Position numbers and translations under genes: made by a program | Shown here: piece after piece, positions 47,081 through 56,548 of the stretch | Layout: each line of letters starts with the position of its first letter | Numbering within the stretch: the stretch's first letter is position 1 | The notes under the pieces: generated by a model | The model's database searches: none | Seen by the model: the letters and a program-made list of their open reading frames with translations, nothing else | Told to the model about the DNA's origin: nothing | Source of the DNA: Streptomyces sp. NBC_00285 | GTDB taxonomy: Bacteria > Actinomycetota > Actinomycetes > Streptomycetales > Streptomycetaceae | DNA: 64,000 bases | Assembly: GCF_036174265.1 (NCBI RefSeq) | Contig: NZ_CP108055.1 | Coordinates: 9,362,001 to 9,426,000 of the forward strand | Direction: 5' to 3'

Positions 47081-48382
47081 TTGACCGCGACCTACCGCCA
47101 GCCCGGCCTCGTCCTCACCGACCGGCGCTTCACCGTCCCCCTCGACCACGCCGACCCGGCGGGTGAGACGATCGAGCTCTACGCCCGTGAGGCCGTCGCG
47201 AGCGAGAGGGCGGGCCAGAACCTGCCGTGGCTGGTCTACCTCCAGGGCGGCCCGGGCTTCGGGGCGAACCGTTTCGTCGGCAAGGGGGGCTGGTTCGGCC
47301 GCGCCCTGAAGGAGTACCGCGTCCTCCTCCTCGACCAGCGCGGCACCGGCCACTCCAGCCCCGCGAACCGTCAGACGCTCCCGCTGCGCGGCGGCCCCGC
47401 CGAACAGGCCGACTACCTGGCCCACTTCCGCGCCGACTCCATCGTCCGCGACTGCGAGGCGATCCGCGCCCAGGTCACCGGCGGCGCCCCCTGGACCGTC
47501 CTCGGCCAGAGCTTCGGTGGTTTCTGCGCGACGACCTACCTGTCCACCGCCCCCGAGGGCCTCGCCGCCGCCGTCATCACCGGCGGTCTGCCCTCCCTCG
47601 ACGCCCACGCCGACGACGTGTACCGGGCCGCCTACCCGCGCGTGGAGCGCAAGGTCGGCGCGCACTACGCCCGCTATCCGCAGGACGTCGAGCGGGCCCG
47701 CCGTATCGCCGACCACCTGCTCACCCGCGAAGTGACCTTGCCGAACGGCTACCGGCTCACCGTCGAGGCCTTCCAGTCCCTCGGCATCCTGCTCGGCGGC
47801 GGAGAGGGCAGCCACCGCCTGCACTACCTGCTGGAGCACGCCTTCGTCCGTACCCCGAACGGCCCGGAGCTCTCCGACGCGTTCCAGGAAGAGGTCCAGG
47901 GACTCCTCTCCTACGCGTCCCACCCGCTCTACGCCCTCGTCCACGAGGCGACCTACGGCCAGGACGAGCGGCCCACCGCCTGGTCGGCCGAACGTGTGCG
48001 CGCCGAGTTCCCGCAGTTCGACGCGGCCAAGACGCTCGCCGGCGACGAACCGCTCCTCTTCACCGGCGAGTCCATCCACCCCTGGCTGTTCGACTGCGAC
48101 CCGGCCCTGCGCCCGCTGCGCGAGACCGCCGAACAACTCGCCGCCCGCACCGACTGGCAGCCCCTGTACGACCCCGCCCGCCTCGCCGTCAACGAGGTCC
48201 CGGTCGCCGCGGCCGTCTACCACGACGACATGTACGTCGACACGGCCCACTCCCTGCGGACCGCCCGCGCCATCCGCGGCCTGCGTACCTGGGTGACGGA
48301 CGAGTTCGAGCACGACGGCGTCCGCGCGGGCGGCCCCCGGGTCCTCGACCGGCTGCTCGCTCTCGCCCGGAACGACGCCTGA
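47081..48382 (+). CDS. Proline iminopeptidase-like alpha/beta hydrolase
   Basis: A 433-residue hydrolase of the prolyl aminopeptidase (peptidase S33) family. The oxyanion region [25 protein letters not shown] and nucleophile elbow GQSFGG (Ser) are clear, and [11 protein letters not shown] near the C-terminus supplies the late acid/His area. It removes N-terminal proline from short peptides or acts on a related ester. The start was placed at TTG 47081 because GGGAG sits six bases upstream and the family begins there; no ATG fits. No signal peptide. Monocistronic. Confidence 0.85.
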   Translation: MTATYRQPGLVLTDRRFTVPLDHADPAGETIELYAREAVASERAGQNLPWLVYLQGGPGFGANRFVGKGGWFGRALKEYRVLLLDQRGTGHSSPANRQTLPLRGGPAEQADYLAHFRADSIVRDCEAIRAQVTGGAPWTVLGQSFGGFCATTYLSTAPEGLAAAVITGGLPSLDAHADDVYRAAYPRVERKVGAHYARYPQDVERARRIADHLLTREVTLPNGYRLTVEAFQSLGILLGGGEGSHRLHYLLEHAFVRTPNGPELSDAFQEEVQGLLSYASHPLYALVHEATYGQDERPTAWSAERVRAEFPQFDAAKTLAGDEPLLFTGESIHPWLFDCDPALRPLRETAEQLAARTDWQPLYDPARLAVNEVPVAAAVYHDDMYVDTAHSLRTARAIRGLRTWVTDEFEHDGVRAGGPRVLDRLLALARNDA

Positions 48383-48542
48383 CGCGACCGGGGCGGCCGG
48401 TGAGGGACGGCATGCCCAGGAGGCCGTCGAGGCGGCCCGGCCCAGGCTCGGCCGCAGCGCCCCGGACCGGCCGCGCTCACCTGCCGCACGCGGCGGAACA
48501 GGAGGCGGTGTCGCCGACGCGGAGCCACCCGCCCGGCTCGGC

Positions 48543-48743
48543 TCAGGCGGCCACGGCCAGGGTGCCGAGCGGGCGGTGCGGGCTCACGACCCGCCCGTCC
48601 GGCAGGAGTTCACCGGTGCCGTCGAAGACGATGGTGCCGTCGGACAGCAGGCTCCAGCCCTGTTCGGGATGGGACGAGACGATCACCGCGGTGAGGTGGG
48701 AGACGCTGTCGACGGTGGGGCACGGGGGCTGGTGGCTGCACAT
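48543..48743 (-). CDS. DUF5999 family small protein
   Basis: A 66-residue protein, [58 protein letters not shown], the full length of the Streptomyces-specific DUF5999 family. GAGGAG lies six bases before the ATG. The N-terminal Cys/His cluster (MCxHxPPCP) could bind a metal. Function unknown; these genes are usually in several copies per genome. The 160-bp space to its left, shared with the convergent hydrolase, contains no gene I can support. Confidence 0.85.
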   Translation of the reverse strand: MCSHQPPCPTVDSVSHLTAVIVSSHPEQGWSLLSDGTIVFDGTGELLPDGRVVSPHRPLGTLAVAA

Positions 48744-48903
48744 GACGTCTCCTCGATGCGTTCGGCTCCTGCGTCTTTCGGCCGGTGTCTCTGTGGTAGC
48801 CGACTTTGTTTGCCGTTGGATGTGCAGACCCCCACACCGCGGCGGATTCATCGGTGAGTTCGGGTGCGGGCAGTGGTCGGGCGCGCGGTTAGGCTGGACG
48901 GTG

Positions 48904-49725
48904 ATGCAAGAACAGATGATCGACCTGCGTGGCGACTGCGAGCGGTGCTTCGGCCTGTGCTGTGTGGCCCTGCCCTTCTCGGCCTCCGCGGACTTCGCCC
49001 TCGACAAGCCGGCCGGCAAGCCCTGCCCGAACCTCCGGGACGACCACCGGTGCGGCATCCACACGAAGCTGCGGGCCGAGGGCTTCACCGGATGCACGGT
49101 CTACGACTGCTTCGGCGCCGGACAGAAGGTCTCGCAGATCACCTTCGGCGGCCGGGACCGGCGCACCGCGCCGCCTGCGGAAGCCCGCCTGATGCTCGAC
49201 GTCTTCCCCGTGGTGCGCCAGCTCCACGAACTGCTCTGGTACCTCACCGAGGCGCTCACCCTGACCGCGGCCCGCCCGGTCCACGCGGACCTGCGCCGCC
49301 TGCTGGAGCGCACCGAGGCGCTGACCCTGGGCACCGCCGAGGACCTTGCCGTGCTGGACGTCTCCGCGCACCGGCAGGACGTCAACGTCCTGCTGCTGAG
49401 GACCAGCGAGCTGGTGCGGGCCGGCATCGGCGGCAAGAAGAAGAACCGCCGGGGCGCCGACCTGATGGGTGCCCGCCTCAGGGGTGCCGACCTGCGGGGC
49501 GCCACTCTCCGAGGTGCCTACCTCATCGCTGCCGACCTCACCGGCGCCGACCTGCGGGGCGCGGATCTGATCGGTGCCGACCTGCGCGACGCCGACCTCA
49601 CGGACGCGGACCTGACCGGCGCGTTCTTCGTCACCCAGCCCCAGCTGAACGCGGCCCGGGGCAGCGCCGGCACCCGGCTGCCGGACTCAGTCACCCGCCC
49701 CGCGCACTGGACAGCGCGCCTCTGA
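48904..49725 (+). CDS. Cys-rich domain + pentapeptide-repeat protein
   Basis: A 273-residue two-part protein. The N-terminal 70 residues hold eight cysteines (12, 15, 19, 20, 41, 50, 64, 69) in a CxxCxxxCC...C...C...C...C pattern like YkgJ-type zinc/iron-cluster proteins. A helical middle follows, then about twelve A(D/N)LxG pentapeptides (residues 182-240), which form a right-handed quadrilateral beta-helix. GTG 48901 is an alternative start; TTAGGCT just upstream looks like a -10 box with a leaderless start. Role unknown: pentapeptide proteins range from gyrase protectors to scaffolds. Its 3' end overlaps the convergent P450 gene by 39 bp. Confidence 0.8.
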   Translation: MQEQMIDLRGDCERCFGLCCVALPFSASADFALDKPAGKPCPNLRDDHRCGIHTKLRAEGFTGCTVYDCFGAGQKVSQITFGGRDRRTAPPAEARLMLDVFPVVRQLHELLWYLTEALTLTAARPVHADLRRLLERTEALTLGTAEDLAVLDVSAHRQDVNVLLLRTSELVRAGIGGKKKNRRGADLMGARLRGADLRGATLRGAYLIAADLTGADLRGADLIGADLRDADLTDADLTGAFFVTQPQLNAARGSAGTRLPDSVTRPAHWTARL

Positions 49726-51198
49726 CGGCGGGGCCTCGTCGAGTTCCGTCACGGTCCCGGTGGCGGGCCCGCCCTGTCGCCGTTCCAGGCGCAGCCGCAG
49801 CGCGTGCGGCATCAGCGTCAGCCGCTCGGTCACGGTGAGCCGGTAGTCGGGGTCGGCGAGGAGTTCGTAGCGGCGCAGCAGCAGGCCCAGCACCAGCGTC
49901 GCCTCATGGAGTGCGAACTGCCGCCCGATGCAGGCCCGTGCCCCGGTGCCGAACGGCTTGAACACGTGCGGGGGGCGCGACCGTACGGCCTTGGGGTCGA
50001 AGCGGTCCGGGTCGAACCGCTCGGCGTCCGCGCCCCACACCTCGGGATCGCGCTGCAGCATCGGTGTGAGCACCAGCGTCCACGCACCGCGCCGCATCGG
50101 GTACCGGCCGGCGAGCACCGTGTCCTCAAGTGCCTCCCGGGCGAACGCGGGTGCCGTGGGCCACAGCCGCAGCGACTCGTCGAGGACCCTTCGCACATAG
50201 CGGAGCTTCGCCACCTGGTCGTAGCCGGGCATCGAGGTGTCACCCCAGACGCGGTCCACCTCGGCCCGCGCGCGTGCCGCGACCTCGGGGTGGCGGGAGA
50301 GGTAGTGCAGGGCGAAGGAGAGCGCACCCGACGTGGTCTCGTGGCCCGCCACCAGGAAGGTGATGACCTGTCGGCGGACGTTTTCGGGGGACAGCCGCTC
50401 ACCGGTCTCCGGGTGGGCCGTCTCCAGCATCCGGTCCAGCAGATCGCCGTCCCCGCCCGACGCACGCCGGGCCCGGACCAGGTCGTCGACCATACGGTTG
50501 AGGTAGGCGATGTCGGCGGCGTTGCGTTTCGCGGCACGCCTCAGCAGAGCGGCGAACGGTACCGAGTTGAGCCGCTGCGCATAGCTCAGCGTGCCCACCA
50601 TCGCGGTCACGAAGGGATGCGGGAGGTCCCGCTCGAAGGAGCCGAAGTCATGGCCGAAGCCGGTGCGCGCGATGGTCTCCAGGGTCAGTTTGGTCATGTC
50701 CCCGGGCACGTCCACCGACCGGCCGGCGGCCAGTTCGCCGTCCCAGTGGTCGGTCAGGCGGCCGGCCACGGCCAGCATCATCGGGTGGTAGGCCTCCATC
50801 GCCTCCCGGCTGAAGCCGGGCGCCAGCACGTCGTGCGCCAGCTGCCAGTTCGGCTCGTGGTTGTACGCCGTGAACAGCCCGTCGCCGGCGACCGGCCGCA
50901 GGTTGGCGACCCCCAGGCCCACGTGCTTGGCGAACCGTGACTCGTCCGCGAGATCCGCCACCAGATCGGCGCCCCAGGTGAACACGAACTCCCGGTCGAA
51001 GGCCTTGCGCCGGTAGATCGGCCCCAACTGGCGGGCGAAGCGCAGTGAGTCCTGGAGCGGGGTGGCCCGGTTGACGCCCAGGACGTCACCGAGCAGCGGG
51101 AGCCGACGCGGCGGATGCGGAATGCGGTGCAGTTCCGGCCAGCCCAGCTCGGCACTGCGAAACCCCGTCGGCCGCGTGGCCGTCGTCGTCTCCGCCAT
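49687..51198 (-). CDS. Cytochrome P450, CYP102-like haem domain without reductase
   Basis: A 503-residue P450. I-helix AGHETTS is at 284-290, ExxR at Glu341-Arg344, and the haem loop [15 protein letters not shown] gives Cys423 as the iron ligand. The sequence pattern ([32 protein letters not shown]) follows the CYP102/P450-BM3 family of fatty-acid hydroxylases, but the fused reductase is missing, as in S. coelicolor CYP102B1, so separate redox partners are needed. A divergent TetR gene recalls the BM3/Bm3R1 arrangement. Last codons give an extra ~40-residue tail after the haem domain. Confidence 0.9.
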   Translation of the reverse strand: MAETTTATRPTGFRSAELGWPELHRIPHPPRRLPLLGDVLGVNRATPLQDSLRFARQLGPIYRRKAFDREFVFTWGADLVADLADESRFAKHVGLGVANLRPVAGDGLFTAYNHEPNWQLAHDVLAPGFSREAMEAYHPMMLAVAGRLTDHWDGELAAGRSVDVPGDMTKLTLETIARTGFGHDFGSFERDLPHPFVTAMVGTLSYAQRLNSVPFAALLRRAAKRNAADIAYLNRMVDDLVRARRASGGDGDLLDRMLETAHPETGERLSPENVRRQVITFLVAGHETTSGALSFALHYLSRHPEVAARARAEVDRVWGDTSMPGYDQVAKLRYVRRVLDESLRLWPTAPAFAREALEDTVLAGRYPMRRGAWTLVLTPMLQRDPEVWGADAERFDPDRFDPKAVRSRPPHVFKPFGTGARACIGRQFALHEATLVLGLLLRRYELLADPDYRLTVTERLTLMPHALRLRLERRQGGPATGTVTELDEAPPSEARCPVRGAGD

Positions 51199-51239
51199 GA
51201 CGCGATCTCCCTTGATCCAGCGGCAGTTGAGCGCGTTGT

Positions 51240-51288
51240 ACGTCGGTTCAATAGCGCGTCCAGTCTGATCCCCTTGTTGAACCGGCGT
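51240..51288. promoter_or_regulatory. Inverted repeat in the P450/TetR control region
   Basis: ACGTCGGTTCAA (51240-51251) and TTGAACCGGCGT (51277-51288) are inverted copies with 11 of 12 bases matching. They lie in the 106-bp space between the divergent genes and may bind two TetR dimers or one dimer with looping. Confidence 0.6.
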
Positions 51289-51304
51289 CAAGTAAAGTGC
51301 GGGC

Positions 51305-51913
51305 ATGGCCGGGAAACAGGGCGAGCGCGTGCGCCGCAGGCTCAGCACCGGGGAGCGGCGGGAGCAGCTCCTGTCGGTGGGGGCGAGGCTGTTCTCGGAG
51401 AGTCCGTACGACGACGTGTGGATCGAGCAGGTCGCCGAGATCGCCGGTGTCTCGCGCGGACTGCTCTACCACTACTTCCCGACGAAACGGGACTTCTTCG
51501 CCGCGGTCGTCGAGCGCGAGAGCGAGCGGATGCTGGCCCTGACCGCGGCCGTGCCGGGTGTCCCGGTGCGCGAGCAGCTCTCCGCGGGCCTGGACGCCTA
51601 CCTGGTGCACGTCCGGGCGCACGCGCACGGTTACCGGGCCTTCCACCGTGCCGACGCCGCCGGGGACCAGTCCGTCCGCAGGGTCTACCAGCGGGCGCTG
51701 GCGCTGCAGGAGCGGCAGATCCTCGCGGCGCTGGCCGCTGATCCGGAGTTCGGGGCGCAGGTGCAGGAGCGTGTGGACCTTCAGCTGGCCGTGCGGGGCT
51801 GGCTGGCCTTCACCACCGCGGTCTGCCTGGAGTGGCTGCGGGGCTCGGATCTCTCCAGGGAGCAGGTGCGCGATCTGTGCGCACGGGCGCTGCTCGGTGT
51901 CCTCGCCCTCTGA
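51305..51913 (+). CDS. TetR-family regulator
   Basis: A 202-residue TetR repressor. REQLLSVGARLFSESPYDDVWIEQVAEIAGVSRGLLYHYFPTKRDFFAAVV is the full N-terminal DNA-binding domain; the rest is a helical ligand domain. Divergent from the P450 gene and separated by a control region with inverted repeats, so it probably represses that gene and itself, releasing when a fatty-acid-like ligand binds. GTG-poor start region; ATG 51305 has no strong ribosome site (GTAAAGTGCGGGC). Confidence 0.88.
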   Translation: MAGKQGERVRRRLSTGERREQLLSVGARLFSESPYDDVWIEQVAEIAGVSRGLLYHYFPTKRDFFAAVVERESERMLALTAAVPGVPVREQLSAGLDAYLVHVRAHAHGYRAFHRADAAGDQSVRRVYQRALALQERQILAALAADPEFGAQVQERVDLQLAVRGWLAFTTAVCLEWLRGSDLSREQVRDLCARALLGVLAL

Positions 51914-51978
51914 TTCACACCCCTTCGCCCCGACCGGTGGGCGGCCGGTGGTTGGCTTCATCGCCGATCTTCGATAGG

Positions 51979-51997
51979 TTAGGCAAGGCTTACCTAA
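51979..51997 (+). promoter_or_regulatory. Iron box (DmdR/IdeR/DtxR-type operator)
   Basis: TTAGGCAAGGCTTACCTAA, a 19-bp dyad that differs from the consensus TTAGGTTAGGCTAACCTAA at only three positions. It ends just ahead of the AAGGAGG ribosome site of the next gene, so iron-loaded repressor would block it. Confidence 0.85.
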
Positions 51998-52008
51998 GGA
52001 GGCAATGG

Positions 52009-52740
52009 ATGGGTGACAGTCAAGCGTGGACGGCGGCCCCTTCCGCGGCGGAACACGCCCGGTCGGTACTCGCCGCCTCGTGGTCCTGCGCGGTGACCGC
52101 GGAGAGCGGCCGCGAGGAGATCGTCGGCGCGCACACCGTGGCCGGGAACGGGCGGGTGACGCTGGACGTGCCCGACGACAGCTCCCTGCTCGAAGCCGCG
52201 ATCTGCGCGCCCCGCGGCGAGCCGTCCGCCGTCCTGGAGTTCGCCGACGCGGCTCCTGTCCCCGTCCGCAGCCGGATCCGCGCCCGTCTGTGGATCGCTG
52301 GCTGGTTCGCCCCCGGGGACGGGGAGCGGCGGCTGGAGTTCAACGCCACGCGGGTGGTGCTGCGCCGCCCGTCCGGCGCCGTCGTCGTCGACCTCGACGA
52401 CTTCGCCGGCGCCGCGCCCGACCCGCTCGCCATGGCCGAGGCCCGGCTGCTCACCCACCTCGCCGACAGCCACCCGGACGCCATAGAGCGGCTGACCCGG
52501 CTCGTCGAGCCCGAGACCCTGCACGGCGCGGTCCGCGTGCAGCCCCTCGCGGTCGACCGGCACGGACTGACCCTGCGCATCGAGCGCACCCGCGCCCACG
52601 GCGACGCACGCCTGCCCTTCCACGCGCCCGCCGACGACGTCGCCCAGCTCACCGAGCGCATGCACGTCCTGCTGACCCAGGCGAGCGCGGCGTCCTGTCC
52701 ACGAGCCCTACAGCGGCAGCGCACAGACAGCGACGGGTGA
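52009..52740 (+). CDS. DUF2470-containing, iron-regulated protein
   Basis: A 243-residue protein. The C-terminal part (DPLAMAEARLLTHLADSHPDAIERLTRLV) is the DUF2470 domain found at the end of HugZ-type haem-utilisation proteins; the N-terminal half (AWTAAPSAAEHARSVLAASWSCAVTAE, GWFAPGDGERRLEFNATRVVLRRPSGAVVVDLDDF) has a split-barrel-like strand pattern. The catalytic His of true haem oxygenases is not evident. An iron box directly upstream shows derepression when iron is scarce, fitting a role in haem or siderophore iron handling. ATG 52009 is chosen because AAGGAGG is correctly spaced. Confidence 0.82.
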   Translation: MGDSQAWTAAPSAAEHARSVLAASWSCAVTAESGREEIVGAHTVAGNGRVTLDVPDDSSLLEAAICAPRGEPSAVLEFADAAPVPVRSRIRARLWIAGWFAPGDGERRLEFNATRVVLRRPSGAVVVDLDDFAGAAPDPLAMAEARLLTHLADSHPDAIERLTRLVEPETLHGAVRVQPLAVDRHGLTLRIERTRAHGDARLPFHAPADDVAQLTERMHVLLTQASAASCPRALQRQRTDSDG

Positions 52741-53946
52741 CGCGAACGCCTCGCCGGCGCGCCGCAGTTCACCGTTGATCGTGTCCACGCGGAAGACGGT
52801 GACGGTTCCGGACCTCTGATTCGCCGCGAAGAGCAGTGCCCCGTCCGGCGAGAAGGCGATCTGCCGCGGGAAGTCACCGCCCACCGGCACCGTGTCGAGG
52901 AGCCTGAGCCGGGCGCCGCCCGCCTCCACCGCGTAGCGCGTGAGGCTGTTGTGGCCCCGGTTGGCGAGATACGCGTAGGAGCCGTTCGCGGTGACCAGGA
53001 ACTGCGCCGGGTAGTTGGTGCCCGAGCCCGTTCCCGTGGACTGCGCCGCCCCGACGGAGAGGTGGCCCGTCTTCCGGTCGTAGGCGCAGACCGCGACCGT
53101 GTTGTCGACCTCGTTGGCCAGGTACGCGTACCGGCCGCCGGGATGGAAGGTGAGGTGGCGTGGACCGGCACCCGGCCGGGTCCGCGCCCGCGAGACCTCC
53201 GTGAGCGCACCGGTCCGCTCGTTCAGGCGGTAGCTGTAGACGGTGTCGGTCCCCAGGTCGACAGCGAGCACATGACCGCCGTCGGGAGCGGTGACGAACT
53301 GATGGGCGTGCGGTCCCTCCTGGCCGGGGCCGGGCGCCGGCTCGGAGTGGGTGACCGTCTCCCTGCGCTCACCGAGCGCGCCCGAGGCGTCGATCGGATG
53401 CACGGCCACACTGCCGGAGGCGTAGTTCGCGCTGAGCAGCCAGCGCCCGCCCGGATGCACCGACAGATGACACGGCCCCGCCCCGCCGGTGCTGCGGCTC
53501 CCCAGGATCTCGCGGTCGGACAGACGTACGGCGGTCACCGCGCCGGCGTCCTGTTCGGCGACCGCGTACAGCGTCCGGCCGTTCGGATGCACCGCGAGAT
53601 AGGACGGGTTGGTGGCACCGGTGAGCGTTCCCGCGGCGGTGACACGGCCGCTGCCGGCGTCGTAGGTGGCCAGGCCGATCCCGGTGCCGCCGCCCTCGAC
53701 GGAGGTGTAGGTGCCGACGTACAGAGGGCGGGGGCCGGTCGGAGCCGCGGACGACGGTGTTCCCGTCGGGCTGGGGCTCGGGGTCCGCGAGGAGGTGGCG
53801 GCTTCCTTCCGCGCCGACTCCGACGCGGAGCCGGGCGACGACTCCTCCGGGGACGAGCCGCAGCCCGCGAGGCCCGACGCGGCGGCTGCTCCCGCGAGGG
53901 CGCCGACGAAGCGACGCCTGCTCCAGCCGTCGTCCGCACCGGCCAT
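52708..53946 (-). CDS. Lactonase-family beta-propeller, Tat lipoprotein
   Basis: A 412-residue secreted protein from ATG 53946 (426 from a TTG at 53988 preceded by GAAGG). WSRRRFVGALAGAAAASGLAGC combines a twin-arginine motif with a lipobox, so it is exported folded and anchored outside. A Ser/Thr/Pro-rich linker follows, then a seven-bladed propeller of the 6-phosphogluconolactonase (YbhE/Pgl) type, with repeated strand motifs such as SYLAVHPNGRTLYAVAEQ, CHLSVHPGGRWLLSANY and RHLTFHPGGRYAYLANE. Extracellular members of this family act on various lactones or simply bind ligands. Convergent with the DUF2470 gene, overlapping by 33 bp. Confidence 0.85.
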   Translation of the reverse strand: MAGADDGWSRRRFVGALAGAAAASGLAGCGSSPEESSPGSASESARKEAATSSRTPSPSPTGTPSSAAPTGPRPLYVGTYTSVEGGGTGIGLATYDAGSGRVTAAGTLTGATNPSYLAVHPNGRTLYAVAEQDAGAVTAVRLSDREILGSRSTGGAGPCHLSVHPGGRWLLSANYASGSVAVHPIDASGALGERRETVTHSEPAPGPGQEGPHAHQFVTAPDGGHVLAVDLGTDTVYSYRLNERTGALTEVSRARTRPGAGPRHLTFHPGGRYAYLANEVDNTVAVCAYDRKTGHLSVGAAQSTGTGSGTNYPAQFLVTANGSYAYLANRGHNSLTRYAVEAGGARLRLLDTVPVGGDFPRQIAFSPDGALLFAANQRSGTVTVFRVDTINGELRRAGEAFASPVAVCALPL

Positions 53947-54039
53947 CTCCACGCACCCCGGGTGATCGGTCGTCTCGTCGTCGGACAACCACCTTCACCT
54001 GGATCACTCGCCCGATGCAACCCGGGCCCCGCCCGCCCG

Positions 54040-55059
54040 CTACCAGTCGCCGTCCTCGACCGGCTTGCCCGGCGCGTCCCCCAACGGCTTGACCTGGGGC
54101 GCTGTGGGCTGCTGCCAGGGCTCGTGGTCGTCGCCGAGCCAGTCGCCGACCGGCTTCACGCCCTCCAACGTGTCCGTCGGGGTGAGATCCTCCGCGTCCT
54201 GGTCGTAGTAGTCGTACCAGGGCAGGCCCGCCCTGGTGTACGCCGCGCGGTCCACGGGCGACGGCGGGGGAGCCTCACCGGTGATGCGGCGCCACTCGGG
54301 CGGCGTCACCAGGTGCACGAAGACCCGCCCGGCCGGGGTGTCCGCCCAGTCCGACAGGGGCCGGTCGTCCCGGTACACCTCCTGGCGCATCGAACCGCCG
54401 ACGCCCAGCCCCATGGCCGCGGCGGCCCGAGGAGCCCCCGCCGGAGCGGCAGGCGCGGCCATCGCCATGGGCATGGCGGCGCCGTATCCCATGGAGGGCC
54501 TCGCCGTCCGCATCCGCCGCTGCGCCTCGCGCCACTCGGCCAGCCGGGCCTCGGACAGCGGGAACGACTGCAGCTGCACGCCGCCCCACACCTCCTCGCC
54601 CGTGACCTGCCCCTCGACGGTCGCGCCCAGCCCGAGTGGCACCGCCACGAACTGGCGTACCGTCCCCTTGCCGGAGTTGATGCCGTCCAGCCACGGCTGC
54701 CGGGGCAGGACCACGTAGTTCTGCGGGTCGCGGACCAGTCGGTCGCTCCACGGCTTCCCGGAGACGGCGCACACCTTGCCCACCCCGACCTGGAGTGCGG
54801 CGGGCTCGGTGGTGCTCCCGAAGCTCAGCCACATCGCCTCGCGCAGGTACACGGGCAGCATCACCCCGCCGCGGGCCCGCCACTGCTCCGGCACGGTGTC
54901 CGGATAGTCCGAGACCCGGCGCACCGGGAACTCGCCGAGCCCCGGCGGCAGCGGATGCGTGCCCGTCTCCGGCAGTCGCAGGGTGCGGACGAACCGCACC
55001 GCCGCACCGCCCGGCAGTCGCAGTGTGTTCCCGTCGATCCGCACGCTCGTGTCGGTCAT
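54040..55059 (-). CDS. Conserved hypothetical protein with Ala/Met/Pro-rich insert
   Basis: A 339-residue soluble protein I do not recognise. It starts MTDTSVRIDGNTLRLPGGAAVRFVRTLRLPETGTHPLPPGLG with a beta-rich half (MWLSFGSTTEPAALQVGVGKVCAVSGKPW, GLGATVEGQVTGEEVWGGVQLQSFPL), then a low-complexity Ala/Met/Pro/Gly stretch at about 192-222, and ends in an acidic Trp/Tyr-rich tail (WYDYYDQDAEDLTP, GDWLGDDHEPW). No export signal or membrane segment. It lies 30 bp downstream of nothing coding on its strand; the FUSC gene starts further right on the same strand, so they may be co-transcribed. Confidence 0.7.
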   Translation of the reverse strand: MTDTSVRIDGNTLRLPGGAAVRFVRTLRLPETGTHPLPPGLGEFPVRRVSDYPDTVPEQWRARGGVMLPVYLREAMWLSFGSTTEPAALQVGVGKVCAVSGKPWSDRLVRDPQNYVVLPRQPWLDGINSGKGTVRQFVAVPLGLGATVEGQVTGEEVWGGVQLQSFPLSEARLAEWREAQRRMRTARPSMGYGAAMPMAMAAPAAPAGAPRAAAAMGLGVGGSMRQEVYRDDRPLSDWADTPAGRVFVHLVTPPEWRRITGEAPPPSPVDRAAYTRAGLPWYDYYDQDAEDLTPTDTLEGVKPVGDWLGDDHEPWQQPTAPQVKPLGDAPGKPVEDGDW

Positions 55060-55089
55060 CGGCCCGCCCCCTTGATCGCTGTACCCACG

Positions 55090-56367
55090 TCACCTAGAAC
55101 GACCGGCGAGCGCCGATCGGTTCCTGCGCCACTGTTCCTGGAGCCGCGTCAGATGCGGCATCCGCTCACGCTGCTCACGGGCGGACCGGTCCAGCTCCTC
55201 CAGCAGGCGGCGCGAGCGGTGGTCGGTGTCCAGCTCGTCGAGGATGCGGTTGACCTCGGTCAGGACGGCCCCGTGCAGCTGCCAGTGGCGTGCGTCGCGC
55301 TGGATCTCCTCCAGCAGCAACTGGGCCAGCTTGTCCCGGGTCGCCGTGGCCTGGCGCAGCTCCGCGGTGAGCCGGGCCTCCGCCGACTCGGCGCTCACAC
55401 TCACATGGGTGGTGACCAGGACGGCGAAGCTGACCACGGCGTCGCCGATCTCCGACATCAGCTGCTCGACGGTGCGTCCGGTCTCCGGACCGAACAGCGG
55501 CTCGGGATCCTGTCCCTCGCCGAGCAGGTCCGGTTCCTCCGCGAACGGGTCGCGCTTCTTGGCGAGGTCGGTGAGGGTGCGGGCGAGGACCCGCAGCACG
55601 ACCGTGCAGATCTCCAGGGTGTCGAGGCCGGTGCGCAGCACCACCCGGTGCAGCAGGCCCTCCTTCACCCGGGGGTTGAACTTCAGGCTGTCCTCGGCCT
55701 GCTTGAGGGCGGCGTCCACCCCGACGATGTCGTGGTCGAGCGCCCGTGCCTCGTGCAGTCGGGCGGTCGCGAGCTCCACGGGGGTACGGCCCGCGGCCTC
55801 CTCGCCCATCCGCAGCATCAGCTTGCGCACCCGGCGGGCCAGCCCCTCGATCGACTCGCCCGCCTCGTCCACCCACACCGGGGGAGCCAGCAGCAGATTG
55901 CAGGCAAGACCGACGACCGCGCCGATCAGCGTCTCCACCACACGTGCCCAGGCCGTGTCCCCGACCGTCGTCACGCCGAGGACCAGCATCGCGCTGATCG
56001 CCACCTCGGGCACGAACTCCTCGACCCGCACGAGCCGTCCGACCACCAGGGACGCCACGATCAGCAGGCCCAGGCTCCACCAGGTCAGACCCACCAGCAG
56101 ACTGAAGGCGATGGCGACGAGGACCCCGGTCACCACCGAGTTCACCCGGCGGATGCCGGTGGTGAGCGTGGAGTAGAGGGTGACCTGGACGACGAGCAGC
56201 GCGGTCAGGGGCGCGGTGAGCGGCGCCGCCTCGGGGCTGAGCCGGAGCGCGATGACGTACGCGATCGTCGCCGCGGCCGCCGACCGCAGCGTCTGCACGA
56301 CCACGGGGTCCCGGCGCCGCTTCACAAACCGCACCAGGGACGCCGTCCACTCACGTACATCTCGCAT
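55090..56367 (-). CDS. FUSC/aromatic-acid exporter-like membrane protein
   Basis: A 425-residue protein. Residues ~20-185 form about six hydrophobic helices (SAAAATIAYVIALRLSPEAAPLTAPLTALLVVQVTLYSTLTTGIRRVNSVVTGVLVAIAFSLLVG is the FUSC/ArAE signature start). The C-terminal ~240 residues are helical and charged, with coiled-coil-like stretches, and presumably sit in the cytoplasm. It resembles half-size AaeB/YccS-type proteins that export aromatic acids or act in envelope stress. Start at ATG 56367; ribosome site GAGGAA is somewhat distant. Substrate unknown. Confidence 0.8.
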   Translation of the reverse strand: MRDVREWTASLVRFVKRRRDPVVVQTLRSAAAATIAYVIALRLSPEAAPLTAPLTALLVVQVTLYSTLTTGIRRVNSVVTGVLVAIAFSLLVGLTWWSLGLLIVASLVVGRLVRVEEFVPEVAISAMLVLGVTTVGDTAWARVVETLIGAVVGLACNLLLAPPVWVDEAGESIEGLARRVRKLMLRMGEEAAGRTPVELATARLHEARALDHDIVGVDAALKQAEDSLKFNPRVKEGLLHRVVLRTGLDTLEICTVVLRVLARTLTDLAKKRDPFAEEPDLLGEGQDPEPLFGPETGRTVEQLMSEIGDAVVSFAVLVTTHVSVSAESAEARLTAELRQATATRDKLAQLLLEEIQRDARHWQLHGAVLTEVNRILDELDTDHRSRRLLEELDRSAREQRERMPHLTRLQEQWRRNRSALAGRSR

Positions 56368-56548
56368 CCTCAGGGTGTTCCTCTTCCACGTAAGCGCCCG
56401 GTGCACGCTTGCGGACCGTAACTGTCCGCGAGCGTGCCCACAGTGTGGGGTACGGCCGGTCGACGGCAAGGGACCGGGCAGGTGACGGCAGACACCCGGA
56501 ATGACCTGGAGTGACTCCGGGGAGCACCTCAGCCGCCGACGCCCGCCT

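Noticed and set aside
52951..56421. Very long open frame (>1100 codons) on the plus strand
   Set aside because: It lies antisense to the lactonase, hypothetical and FUSC genes and is low-complexity (Arg, Gly, Gln, His). Long antisense frames are normal in DNA of this GC content.
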